From positions 1-10,026 of the forward strand of contig CAZFDK010000079.1 in assembly GCA_964518305.1 (NCBI GenBank): a stretch of DNA of 10,026 nucleotides, read 5' to 3'. This DNA comes from Caribbeanibacter sp964518305 (GTDB lineage: Bacteria > Gemmatimonadota > Gemmatimonadetes > Palauibacterales > Palauibacteraceae). Under the pieces are notes generated by a model. That model was not told where the DNA came from and searched no databases. It saw nothing but the letters and a program-made list of their open reading frames with translations. The position numbers and the translations under genes were made by a program. Position 1 is the stretch's first letter, and every line of letters begins with the position of its first letter. Below are positions 1 to 6,865 of this stretch, piece after piece.

Positions 1-2041
1 GCAGGTCCGGGTGCGGGTAGTCGACCTCCTCGTGCCCCCGCTTCCGGCGGATGTAGTGGTCCGTCATCCCCGAGTCGAGGGGACCCGGCCGGATCAGGGC
101 GTTCACGGCGATGAGGTCGTCGAAGCGGTCCGCCCGCATGGAGCGGAGCTTCTCGGTGGCCAGCTCCGACTCGAACTGGAAGATGCCCCGGGTGCCCCCG
201 TCCCGGAGCAGGTCGAACACGCCCTCGTCCTCCAGGCCGACCTCGTTCCAGTCCACCTCGACGCCGTGGCGCTGCTCCACGTTCTGGCGCGCGTCCTCGA
301 TCACCGTGAGCGTCCGGAGCCCGAGGAAGTCCATCTTCAGCATGCCCGCTTCCTCGAGGGCGTCCATGTCGAACTGGGTGAGGACGGTGGGCTCGCCGTC
401 CTTCTTCTCCACGCACACGGGCACGTAGTCGTCGAGCTTGCCCGGGGCGATCACCACGCCGGCGGCGTGCACCGAGCTGTGGCGGGAGAGGCCCTCGATG
501 GAGGCTGCGTAGTCCAGCAGCTCCCGGTAGCGCTCCTCCTCCCGGTACAGCTCCCCGAGCTCGTGGACCTCCTCCACGGCCTCCTCCACGGTCGTGGACT
601 GGCCGGGGCCCGAGGGGATGAGCTTGGCCAGGCGGTCGGTCTCCGACGGCGAGAAGCCCAGCACCCGCCCGACGTCCCGCACCGCGGCCCGGGCCTTCAT
701 GGTCCCGAAGGTGATGATGTGGCCCACCGACTCCTCGCCGTACTCCTCCCGGACGTAGTCGATGACCTCGTTCCGCCGCTCGTAGCAGAAGTCGATGTCG
801 ATGTCCGGCATGGAGACCCGCTCCGGGTTCAGGAAGCGCTCGAAGAGCAGGTCGAAGCGGAGCGGGTCCACGTCGGTGATCCGGAGCGCGTAGCTGACCA
901 GCGAGCCGGCGGCCGACCCCCGTCCCGGGCCCACCGGGATGTCGCGCTCCCGGGCGGCGCGGATGAAGTCCCAGACGATGAGGAAGTAGCTGGAGTAGCC
1001 GGTCTCGGAGATGACCTCCAGCTCGTAGTCCAGCCGGTCCGTGACCTCCGCCGACAGGGGCTCCCCGTAGCGCTTTCGGGCCCCCTCGTAGGCCAGCTCC
1101 CGGAGGTACTCGGCGTCGTCGCCGTGCCGGTCGGGCAGCGGGAACTCCGGCAGGTGGTACCCCTCGTCGAAGGAGACCCCGCACTGCTCGGCGATTTTCA
1201 CGGTGTTGGAGAGCAGCTCGGGTCGGTCCGGGAAGAGCTCCGCCATCTCCCGGGTGGACTTGAAGTAGCTCTCCTCACCGTGGAACTGGAGCCGGTCGTC
1301 GTCCTCCTTCTCGGACCCGGTGCCGATGCAGAGCAGGGTGTCGTGGACGTCGGCGTCCTCGCGCCGCAGGTAGTGGGCGTCGTTGGTGACGACCACGCCG
1401 AGGCCCACGTCCTCCGCCAGCTCGAACACTCCCCGGTTCACCTTCTCCTGCCCGGTCGCCGCGATGATCGTTTCGGAGTCTTCGATCCNNNNNNNNNNGG
1501 GAATACCGTGGTCCTGCACCTCCAGCCAGTACCGATCCTCGAAGGTGGAGGCGTACCACTCCGCCGTCTCCTTCGCCTTACCGTACCGCTCCTGCTGCAG
1601 GTAGGAGGCGATCTCGCCGGAGAGGCAGGCCGAGGTGACGATCAGCCCGTCGCTGTACTCCTCCAGCAGGTGGTGGTCGACGCGGGGCTTGCGGTAGAAG
1701 CCGTCCGTGTACCCGATGGAGGAGAGCTTCACCAGGTTGTCCCACCCCGTCCGGTTCGCCGCCAGCACCACCAGGTGGGCCGACTCGCCGGGGGCGTCCG
1801 GGGGCGTCTCCTTCGAGTCGTGGTCCCCGTAGGCCACGTACAGTTCGCACCCGAGGATCGGCCTGATCCCCTTCTTCCTCGCCTTCTTCTGGAAGTGCCA
1901 CGCCCCGTGCAGGTTGCCGTGGTCGGTGAGCGCCACGGCGGGCTGGTCGAACTCCAGGGCCCGGTCGATCAGCTCGTCCAGGCGGTTGGCGCCGTCGAGG
2001 AGCGAGTACTCGCTGTGGGTGTGGAGATGGACGAAAGACAT
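1..2041 (-). CDS. dnaE: DNA polymerase III alpha subunit, DnaE type (partial, C-terminus outside window)
   Basis: This is the replicative DNA polymerase catalytic subunit. About 680 of the roughly 1,100-1,200 residues usual for the family are present; the gene runs off the left edge. It starts at the ATG at 2041-2039, giving MSFVHLHTHSEYS, the canonical start of the PHP domain, with HLHTH at residues 5-9 and TDHGNLHG shortly after. The metal-binding His/Asp set looks intact, unlike the degenerate PHP of E. coli, so a Mn/Zn-dependent proofreading activity is possible (inference). Further on come GPGRGSAAGS, the catalytic aspartates in MPDIDIDF (residues 411-418) and KMDFLGLRTL (D571), all Pol III palm landmarks. 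A 10-N gap replaces residues 182-185; the frame is the same on both sides if 10 is the true length. No Shine-Dalgarno sequence is evident before the ATG. The gene follows the DUF4837-type gene on the same strand after 143 bp. Identity is secure. Confidence 0.97.
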   Translation of the reverse strand, partial: MSFVHLHTHSEYSLLDGANRLDELIDRALEFDQPAVALTDHGNLHGAWHFQKKARKKGIRPILGCELYVAYGDHDSKETPPDAPGESAHLVVLAANRTGWDNLVKLSSIGYTDGFYRKPRVDHHLLEEYSDGLIVTSACLSGEIASYLQQERYGKAKETAEWYASTFEDRYWLEVQDHGIPXXXXIEDSETIIAATGQEKVNRGVFELAEDVGLGVVVTNDAHYLRREDADVHDTLLCIGTGSEKEDDDRLQFHGEESYFKSTREMAELFPDRPELLSNTVKIAEQCGVSFDEGYHLPEFPLPDRHGDDAEYLRELAYEGARKRYGEPLSAEVTDRLDYELEVISETGYSSYFLIVWDFIRAARERDIPVGPGRGSAAGSLVSYALRITDVDPLRFDLLFERFLNPERVSMPDIDIDFCYERRNEVIDYVREEYGEESVGHIITFGTMKARAAVRDVGRVLGFSPSETDRLAKLIPSGPGQSTTVEEAVEEVHELGELYREEERYRELLDYAASIEGLSRHSSVHAAGVVIAPGKLDDYVPVCVEKKDGEPTVLTQFDMDALEEAGMLKMDFLGLRTLTVIEDARQNVEQRHGVEVDWNEVGLEDEGVFDLLRDGGTRGIFQFESELATEKLRSMRADRFDDLIAVNALIRPGPLDSGMTDHYIRRKRGHEEVDYPHPDL
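1489..1498. other. Assembly gap of 10 N inside dnaE
   Basis: Ten undetermined bases lie in the PHP domain coding region of dnaE. Reading the minus strand, the protein before the gap ends LEVQDHGIP and resumes IEDSETIIAATGQ, in the same frame. A run of exactly ten N is often a placeholder, so the real gap length is not known. Confidence 0.99.
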
Positions 2042-2050
2042 GGACGGGCC

Positions 2051-2109
2051 GGGGTCAGGGGTTCAGGGGTGAGCGCCTCGAGGGTGCCGAACAAAGATGG
2101 ACGATGGAC
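2051..2109. repeat. Two short heptad-like tandem repeats upstream of dnaE
   Basis: Within 60 bp there are two unrelated short tandem arrays. On the plus strand GGGGTCA, GGGGTTCA and GGGGTGA follow one another at 2051-2072, and GATGGAC is repeated exactly at 2096-2102 and 2103-2109. The ten bases GATGGACGAA at 2103-2112 also occur at 2026-2035, inside the first codons of dnaE. They lie in the presumed 5' leader or promoter region of dnaE. I see no convincing -10/-35 pair here. Confidence 0.6.
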
Positions 2110-2154
2110 GAAGGAGGCTGAAGTCGAAGGGGCGTCGAGCTCCGGTCGCTGCCG

Positions 2155-2168
2155 CCGGCTCCCGCCGG
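2155..2168 (-). terminator. Weak hairpin downstream of the DUF4837-type gene
   Basis: A perfect 5-bp GC stem (CCGGC-GGGA-GCCGG on the minus strand) begins 17 bases after the stop codon of the lipoprotein gene. No U-tract follows, so this is at best a weak terminator or pause site, and read-through into dnaE is plausible. Short GC stems are common by chance at this base composition. Confidence 0.25.
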
Positions 2169-2184
2169 TCGGGCCGGGCTCGGC

Positions 2185-3279
2185 TCAGCCGGCCGTGCCG
2201 CCCGCCCCGGTCGGGGTCCCCCCGTCGGCGGCCGCCCCCTGCGGCAGACAGCGGAAGGAGTCCATGAGCTGTCTCAGCTGCAGCATGTACTGGTACTTGT
2301 CCTCCCCGGGCGCGTACAGCCAGGCGTCCAGGAAGAAGGTCCGCTTCGGGCACTGGACCAGCCAGTCGACGAACGGGCCGGCGGCCGGATAATCGGTCTC
2401 GTCCTCCCAGGTGCCGTGCACCTCCAGCGCCGGGCGGCCGTGGTGGTTGAAGCGCCGGACCTCGCGAACCGTGTCGCGGACGAGGGCCTGGGGAACGTTG
2501 TAGAAGGCGCTGTCGATGGCGGCCCGCCAGGCGTAGGCGGAGTCCGCCCGGAGCGTGTCCATCCGCGGCTGCCACGCCACGGTCAGCGATCGGATCAGCT
2601 CGCTCGGATCCGGATTGTCGTTCCGGAAGATCACGAGACTCCGTTCGGGGTGCGCCTGGACCTGGTACACCTGCGGGAGGCGGACCCGGAACCCGAAGCG
2701 CTGGCGGAGGCTGTCGATGGCGGCGGTGTCCACTCCGCTCACGTACATCCGCCTCGTCACGTAGTCGCGATACTGCTGGTCGATGGAGCCGTGAACGTCG
2801 TCCAGCCGGGATGTCCAGGTCTCCACCTCGTTGCCCGGCTCCAGGAGGACGCCCGTCACCAGCTGGCCCCGGGCCCACACCTCCTGGGCCTGGACCACGG
2901 CCGGGGGCTCCGCGCCCGGTCGGCCGGCGGCCTCCAGCACCCGCTGGATCATCTCGTCGTCGGGGGTGGCGAAGACCACCACCTGGTGGAATTGCCTCAG
3001 GTCCTGCCAGTCCTCCGAGCCCGGCGAAACGTGGGTCACCCGGAACTGCCGCTCCTGGCGAACGGTGCGGATCGTGCGTTCCAGGGCGGCGTACGTGGTA
3101 TCCTCGAGCTGTGTCCACAGGGAGTCCGGCGCCCTGAGTATCAGGCTGTTCGCCTCACCGTAGGCCTGCGGCTGATCGCAGGCCGTGACGCCACCCGCCG
3201 CCAGCACGACGGCGATGCACAGGGCCCCGAATCCCTCCGTCAGCCCGGCTCGATCCGCACGCCCGATCTCCTCCCTCAT
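2185..3279 (-). CDS. DUF4837-type lipoprotein
   Basis: A 364-residue exported protein of unknown function. The N-terminus has a charged stretch, a hydrophobic segment (about residues 16-33) and a lipobox-like GVTAC with Cys34 as the probable lipidation site, followed by DQPQAYGEANSLILRAPDSLW. The body matches the DUF4837 pattern as I remember it: an early 'LW..leDt' region, an HVSPGSEDW segment, and the C-terminal signature GRPALEVHGTWE, then AAGPFVDWLV, then FFLDAWLYAPGEDKYQYMLQL. The protein probably sits on the periplasmic face of the inner or outer membrane. I chose the ATG at 3279; a GTG directly before it (3282-3280) is equally possible. The first 33 residues are long for a signal peptide, but no later start keeps a good signal with a typical initiation codon. 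It is divergent from typA and upstream of dnaE. Family assignment is from memory of the motif pattern, not a search. Confidence 0.78.
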   Translation of the reverse strand: MREEIGRADRAGLTEGFGALCIAVVLAAGGVTACDQPQAYGEANSLILRAPDSLWTQLEDTTYAALERTIRTVRQERQFRVTHVSPGSEDWQDLRQFHQVVVFATPDDEMIQRVLEAAGRPGAEPPAVVQAQEVWARGQLVTGVLLEPGNEVETWTSRLDDVHGSIDQQYRDYVTRRMYVSGVDTAAIDSLRQRFGFRVRLPQVYQVQAHPERSLVIFRNDNPDPSELIRSLTVAWQPRMDTLRADSAYAWRAAIDSAFYNVPQALVRDTVREVRRFNHHGRPALEVHGTWEDETDYPAAGPFVDWLVQCPKRTFFLDAWLYAPGEDKYQYMLQLRQLMDSFRCLPQGAAADGGTPTGAGGTAG

Positions 3280-3287
3280 CACGGCGA

Positions 3288-3316
3288 AATCTAGACTCGA
3301 CCCGGGACCTCGGCAA
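3288..3316 (-). promoter_or_regulatory. Predicted promoter of the DUF4837-type gene, near-leaderless
   Basis: On the minus strand TTGCCG (3316-3311) is followed after 17 bp by TAGATT (3293-3288), a reasonable sigma-70 type pair. Transcription would start about seven bases on, near 3281, almost at the GTG/ATG start codons, so the message may be leaderless. The -35 element overlaps the first base of the typA start codon. Confidence 0.5.
3292..3297 (+). promoter_or_regulatory. Possible -10 element of typA, overlapping the opposing -10
   Basis: TAGACT on the plus strand shares the palindromic core TCTAGA (3290-3295) with the minus-strand -10 TAGATT. Initiation near 3304 would leave a leader of about 12 nt before the typA ATG. 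No good -35 is visible 16-18 bp upstream, so this assignment rests on position and on the T-A-n-n-n-T pattern only. Confidence 0.35.
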
Positions 3317-5187
3317 TGACGGCAGAGCACCAGTACGAGCATCCGGACGCCGTCCGGAATATCGCCACCATCGCCCACGTGGACCACGGGAAGACCACCC
3401 TCGTGGACCGCATGCTGGCGGCCACGGGCACCTTTCACCCGGGCCAGGACGTGCCCGAGCGGGTCATGGACCAGAACCCGCAGGAGCGCGAGCGGGGCAT
3501 CACGATCTTCTCCAAGCACGGCGCCGTGCGATGGACGTCGCCCGGTGGCGAGGCGTTCAAGTTCAACCTGGTGGACACCCCGGGCCACGCCGACTTCGGG
3601 GGCGAGGTGGAGCGCATCCTCCGCATGGTGGACGGCGTCCTCCTGCTGGTGGACGCCTTCGAGGGGCCCATGCCCCAGACGCGCTTCGTCACCCGGAAGG
3701 CCCTCGAGCTCGGCCTCCAGCCCGTGGTGGTGCTGAACAAGCTGGACCGCCCGGACGCCGACCCGGAGCGGGCCCACGACGAGGTCCTGGAGCTGCTGAT
3801 GGAGCTGGACGCCGACGAGGAGCAGCTCGACGCGCCCTTCCTGTACGGGTCGGCCAAGGAGGGATGGATGGGGCGCGAGGCGCCGGATCCCGACGCCGGC
3901 CTGGAGCCCCTGTTCCGCGCCATCGCCGAGGAGGTGCCGCCCCCCGGCGGCGACGTCCGGGACGCCTTCCGGATGCTGATCTCCACGCTGGACTACTCGC
4001 CCTACCTGGGCCGGCTGGCCATCGGTCGCGTGGACCGCGGCCGGCTGCGCGCCGGGGAGCGCGTCTCCATGTGGGCCCTGGACGAGGACGAGCCGGGTCG
4101 TGAGATGGAGGTGCCGAAGCTCTACGTCTTCGAGGGGCTCGAGAAGGTGGAGGTGGACGAGGTGGCCGCCGGCGAGATCGTGGCCGCCGCCGGCGCCGAG
4201 GACGCCACCATCGGCGCCACCCTCTGCGACCCGGGCCGCCCCTCCCGCCTGGAGGGAATCGCGGTGGAGCCTCCCACCATCTCCGTCCACGTCCAGCCCA
4301 ACGACTCCCCGTTCTCCGGACGCTCCGGCGACTTCCTCACCTCGCGCCAGATCAAGGAGCGCCTGGACGAGGAGATCCTGAGCAACGTGGCCCTCCGGGT
4401 GGAGGAGACGGCGCGGCCGGACGTGTTCCGGGTCTCGGGCCGCGGCGAGCTTCACCTGGCGGTGCTGCTGGAGCAGATGCGGCGGGAGGGCTACGAGGTG
4501 CTGGTCTCCCGCCCCGAGGTGATCACCCGGGAGGAGGACGGAGGGGTCACCGAACCCTTCGAGGACGTGCTGGTGGACGTGCCCGAGGAGATGATCGGCA
4601 CGGTCATCGAGAGCATGGGCGACCGGCACGGCGAGATGATCGAGATGGAGCAGGGCGAGGGGGACCTGGTGCGGGCCCGGTTCCGTGCGCCGACCCGGGC
4701 GCTCTCGGGCTACCGGGCCGAGTTCCTGCGCCAGACTCGGGGCGAGGGCACGCTCCACCGGCAGTTCGCCGAGTACGCCCCCTGGGCCGGTGAGATCGAG
4801 ACCCGGCGCACCGGCGCCCTGGTCTCCATGACGCGGGGCGAGGCCACCGCCTATTCCCTGGACAGCCTGCAGGACCGGGGACGGATGTTCGTGGAACCCG
4901 GCGACGAGGTCTACGACGGGATGATCGTCGGGGAGCACAGCCGGGAGAACGACCTGGAGGTGAACGTGACCAAGGGGAAGAAGCTCACCAACGTGCGTGC
5001 CGCCGGCGCCGACGAGAAGATCGACCTCGAGCCGCCGGTGGACGTGACCATCGAGTTCGCCATGGAGTTCATCCAGGACGACGAGCTCATCGAGGTGACC
5101 CCGGACGACGTCCGTCTCCGCAAGCGCTCGCTGACCGAGCACGGGCGCAAGCGGGACCGGAAACGCAGCGGCGCCCGGGTCGGTTGA
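3316..5187 (+). CDS. typA: Ribosome-associated translational GTPase TypA/BipA
   Basis: A 623-residue EF-G-like GTPase that binds the ribosome and supports 50S assembly and stress or low-temperature growth in studied bacteria. All G motifs are visible: G1 AHVDHGKT (20-27), switch I RERGIT (58-63), G3 DTPGH (87-91) in DTPGHADFGGEVER, G4 NKLD (141-144) and the G5-like SAK (179-181). Domain 2 follows, then the TypA-typical FRVSGRGELHLAVL and, at the C-terminus, SLQDRGRMF, GEHSRENDLEVN, KGKKLTNVRA, DDELIEVTP and RKRSLTE. Length is slightly above the usual 600-615. The ATG at 3316 is the only start: an in-frame TAG lies at 3292-3294 with no other start between. There is no Shine-Dalgarno. Several normally invariant stretches differ: MDQNPQERERGIT where most TypA have MDSNDLERERGIT, and RALSGYRAEF in place of RGLIG(Y/F)R(S/T)(E/D)F. 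It is probably still TypA, but a divergent branch. Confidence 0.96.
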   Translation: MTAEHQYEHPDAVRNIATIAHVDHGKTTLVDRMLAATGTFHPGQDVPERVMDQNPQERERGITIFSKHGAVRWTSPGGEAFKFNLVDTPGHADFGGEVERILRMVDGVLLLVDAFEGPMPQTRFVTRKALELGLQPVVVLNKLDRPDADPERAHDEVLELLMELDADEEQLDAPFLYGSAKEGWMGREAPDPDAGLEPLFRAIAEEVPPPGGDVRDAFRMLISTLDYSPYLGRLAIGRVDRGRLRAGERVSMWALDEDEPGREMEVPKLYVFEGLEKVEVDEVAAGEIVAAAGAEDATIGATLCDPGRPSRLEGIAVEPPTISVHVQPNDSPFSGRSGDFLTSRQIKERLDEEILSNVALRVEETARPDVFRVSGRGELHLAVLLEQMRREGYEVLVSRPEVITREEDGGVTEPFEDVLVDVPEEMIGTVIESMGDRHGEMIEMEQGEGDLVRARFRAPTRALSGYRAEFLRQTRGEGTLHRQFAEYAPWAGEIETRRTGALVSMTRGEATAYSLDSLQDRGRMFVEPGDEVYDGMIVGEHSRENDLEVNVTKGKKLTNVRAAGADEKIDLEPPVDVTIEFAMEFIQDDELIEVTPDDVRLRKRSLTEHGRKRDRKRSGARVG

Positions 5188-5211
5188 CAGGGGGTATGCC
5201 CGTCGTAGCTT
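5184..5211 (+). promoter_or_regulatory. Predicted sigma-70 promoter of the GMC operon
   Basis: A perfect -35 TTGACA (5184-5189) is followed after 16 bp by TAGCTT (5206-5211). The -35 contains the TGA stop codon of typA (5185-5187). The same hexamer pair with the same spacing stands before the tRNA-Ile gene, which supports it as a real promoter. Expected start of transcription is about 5218, giving a leader of some 40 nt. Confidence 0.65.
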
Positions 5212-5246
5212 GCCGGGCGGTCCGGAGACAGTTCAGAGGAAGCGTG

Positions 5247-5261
5247 ATGGATAGGGCATGA
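5247..5261 (+). promoter_or_regulatory. Four-codon mini-ORF (MDRA) overlapping the GMC start
   Basis: ATG-GAT-AGG-GCA-TGA ends in ATGA, where the ATG (5258-5260) is the start of the oxidoreductase gene. AGAGGA at 5235-5240 lies six bases before the mini-ORF ATG, good Shine-Dalgarno spacing, but 17 bases before the gene's own ATG. This suggests that ribosomes load on the mini-ORF and reinitiate on the gene (inference). Confidence 0.45.
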
Positions 5262-6865
5262 CACGGGACGCCACCGACTACGACGTGGTCGTGGTGGGGA
5301 GCGGCTTCGGGGGCACCCTGGCCGCCCGTCCGCTGGTGGACGCGGGCCTGGACGTGCTCCTCGCGGAGCGCGGCCCCTGGGTCCCCCGCGGCCCCCACAA
5401 CTGGGAGCCCGACGGGACGCTGGAGGTCACTCCCTACCACTCCTCCGACGGCCGGCGGAGGAACGGCTCGGACCCCGACGGCGAGGTGGCCACCACCGCC
5501 TGCGTCGGCGGCCCCTCCGTCTTCTACGGCGGCGTCTCTTTCCGCTTCCGCGAGCAGGACTTCGAGCCCGGACCCGAGATCACCGGCGACTCGGGCGCTC
5601 GCTGGCCGCTGGGCTATGGGGACCTCCGATCCCACTACCGCCGGGCCGAGCGGATCCTGGGGGTGGCGGGCCGGACCGGCGACGATCCCACGGAGCCACC
5701 CCGCGAGGCCCCGTACCCGGCGGAGCCCGGCGAGCTGAGCGGTGTCTCCCGCGGACTGGCGGAGACGGCCCGGGACATGGGGCTCCGCCCCTTTCGCCTG
5801 CCGCTGGCCATCAACCGGGGGCAGGACGACGGTCGCCAGCCCTGCGTGGACTGCAACACCTGCGACACCTTCGCCTGCGCCGTGGGCGCCAAGAACGACC
5901 TGGCCGTGGCCGTCCTCCCGAAGCTGATCCGGCGGGGCCTGGAATTGCGCCCGAACACCGTGGTCACCGGTCTGGACGCCCCGGAGGGCCGCGTGCGGAC
6001 GGTGGAGCTCCGGGACCGGCGCACCGCCGCCCGGAGCGCCGTCTCGGCGCGAGCCGTGGTGCTGGCCGCCGGCGCCCTCGGCACCCCCCGGCTCCTGATG
6101 GCCTCCGGCCTCCGGGAACGGAACCCGGCCGGAGGGGCCGTGGGCCGATACCTGACCCGGCACTGCAGCGCCATCGCCTTCGGCTTCTTCCCGGGAGTCC
6201 CCGAAGACCACGACGTCTTCCACAAGCAGATCGGGATCAACGACTTCTACTTCGGAGGCCGGGGGACGTCGGCCCGGACCGACGGCGGGTCCGGGCCCGA
6301 CAAGCTCGGAAACCTGCAGCAGGTCCAGACGCCCGCCAACGGCGTGATACGCTCCGCCCTCCCGGACACGCTGGCCGACGCCCTGCAGCCGGCGGCCCGC
6401 AGGCTCGTCGGGCTGCTGGCCCTGGCCGAGGATGCCCCCCGGGCCGAGAACCGGGTAGAGCTCGACCCCTCACGGGAGGACCCCGACGGCCTGCCGGAGA
6501 TCGCGGTCCGCCACGAATACGCCGGGCGGGACCTGGCGGCCCGCGACACCCTGCTGTCGCGGGCGACGGAGATCCTCCGGCGGGCCGGCGCCGTCTTCTG
6601 CTACACACATGAGATCGACACCTTCTCCCACGCCCTGGGAACCGTCCGCATGGGTGAGGACCCGGAGACCAGCCCCCTGGCGCCGGACGGCCGCTACCGG
6701 GGCGTGAAGAACCTGTGGGTCACCGACGGCAGCGCCCTGCCCACCTCCGGCGGCGTGAACCCGAGCCTCACCATCGCCGCCAACGCCCTCCGCATCGGCC
6801 GGGGGATCGCCCGCCGGCTCGGTGAGGAAGAGGCCGCGACACGAGTACGGATCGGCGAGCCGTGA
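5258..6865 (+). CDS. GMC-family FAD-dependent oxidoreductase with a four-cysteine cluster
   Basis: A 535-residue flavoprotein of the glucose-methanol-choline family, which oxidises alcohol groups of sugars, sterols or other alcohols with FAD. The N-terminal Rossmann fold shows DVVVVGSGFGG (GxGxxG at 14-19) and a strand ending in AERGPW. The C-terminal GMC domain has SHALGTVRMG with the probable catalytic His458, WVTDGSALPTSGG, and Asn501 in NPSLTI, the usual His/Asn active-site pair. Residues 196-207 read CVDCNTCDTFAC, a C-x2-C-x2-C-x4-C arrangement that could bind an iron-sulfur cluster or other metal (inference); similar motifs occur in a GMC subgroup. No signal peptide or Tat motif is seen, so it is probably cytoplasmic. 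The ATG at 5258 is forced: an in-frame TAG lies at 5252-5254. It is the first gene of a three-gene operon. The substrate cannot be told from sequence. Confidence 0.92.
   Translation: MTRDATDYDVVVVGSGFGGTLAARPLVDAGLDVLLAERGPWVPRGPHNWEPDGTLEVTPYHSSDGRRRNGSDPDGEVATTACVGGPSVFYGGVSFRFREQDFEPGPEITGDSGARWPLGYGDLRSHYRRAERILGVAGRTGDDPTEPPREAPYPAEPGELSGVSRGLAETARDMGLRPFRLPLAINRGQDDGRQPCVDCNTCDTFACAVGAKNDLAVAVLPKLIRRGLELRPNTVVTGLDAPEGRVRTVELRDRRTAARSAVSARAVVLAAGALGTPRLLMASGLRERNPAGGAVGRYLTRHCSAIAFGFFPGVPEDHDVFHKQIGINDFYFGGRGTSARTDGGSGPDKLGNLQQVQTPANGVIRSALPDTLADALQPAARRLVGLLALAEDAPRAENRVELDPSREDPDGLPEIAVRHEYAGRDLAARDTLLSRATEILRRAGAVFCYTHEIDTFSHALGTVRMGEDPETSPLAPDGRYRGVKNLWVTDGSALPTSGGVNPSLTIAANALRIGRGIARRLGEEEAATRVRIGEP

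Noticed and set aside
11..2392. A 793-codon open frame on the plus strand
   Set aside because: It lies antisense to dnaE and part of the DUF4837-type gene; its translation is low-complexity (V, L, H, R, G, P rich), typical of the opposite strand of a high-GC gene, and it has no domain motif.
3280..5142. N-terminal extension of the minus-strand lipoprotein frame across typA (total 985 codons)
   Set aside because: The part right of 3280 is antisense to typA and low in complexity, while the lipoprotein signal and lipobox begin directly after the ATG at 3279.
5196..5218. Terminator hairpin after typA (GCCCG...CGGGC)
   Set aside because: Only five base pairs with an 11-nt loop and no T-run, and it overlaps a much better promoter match.
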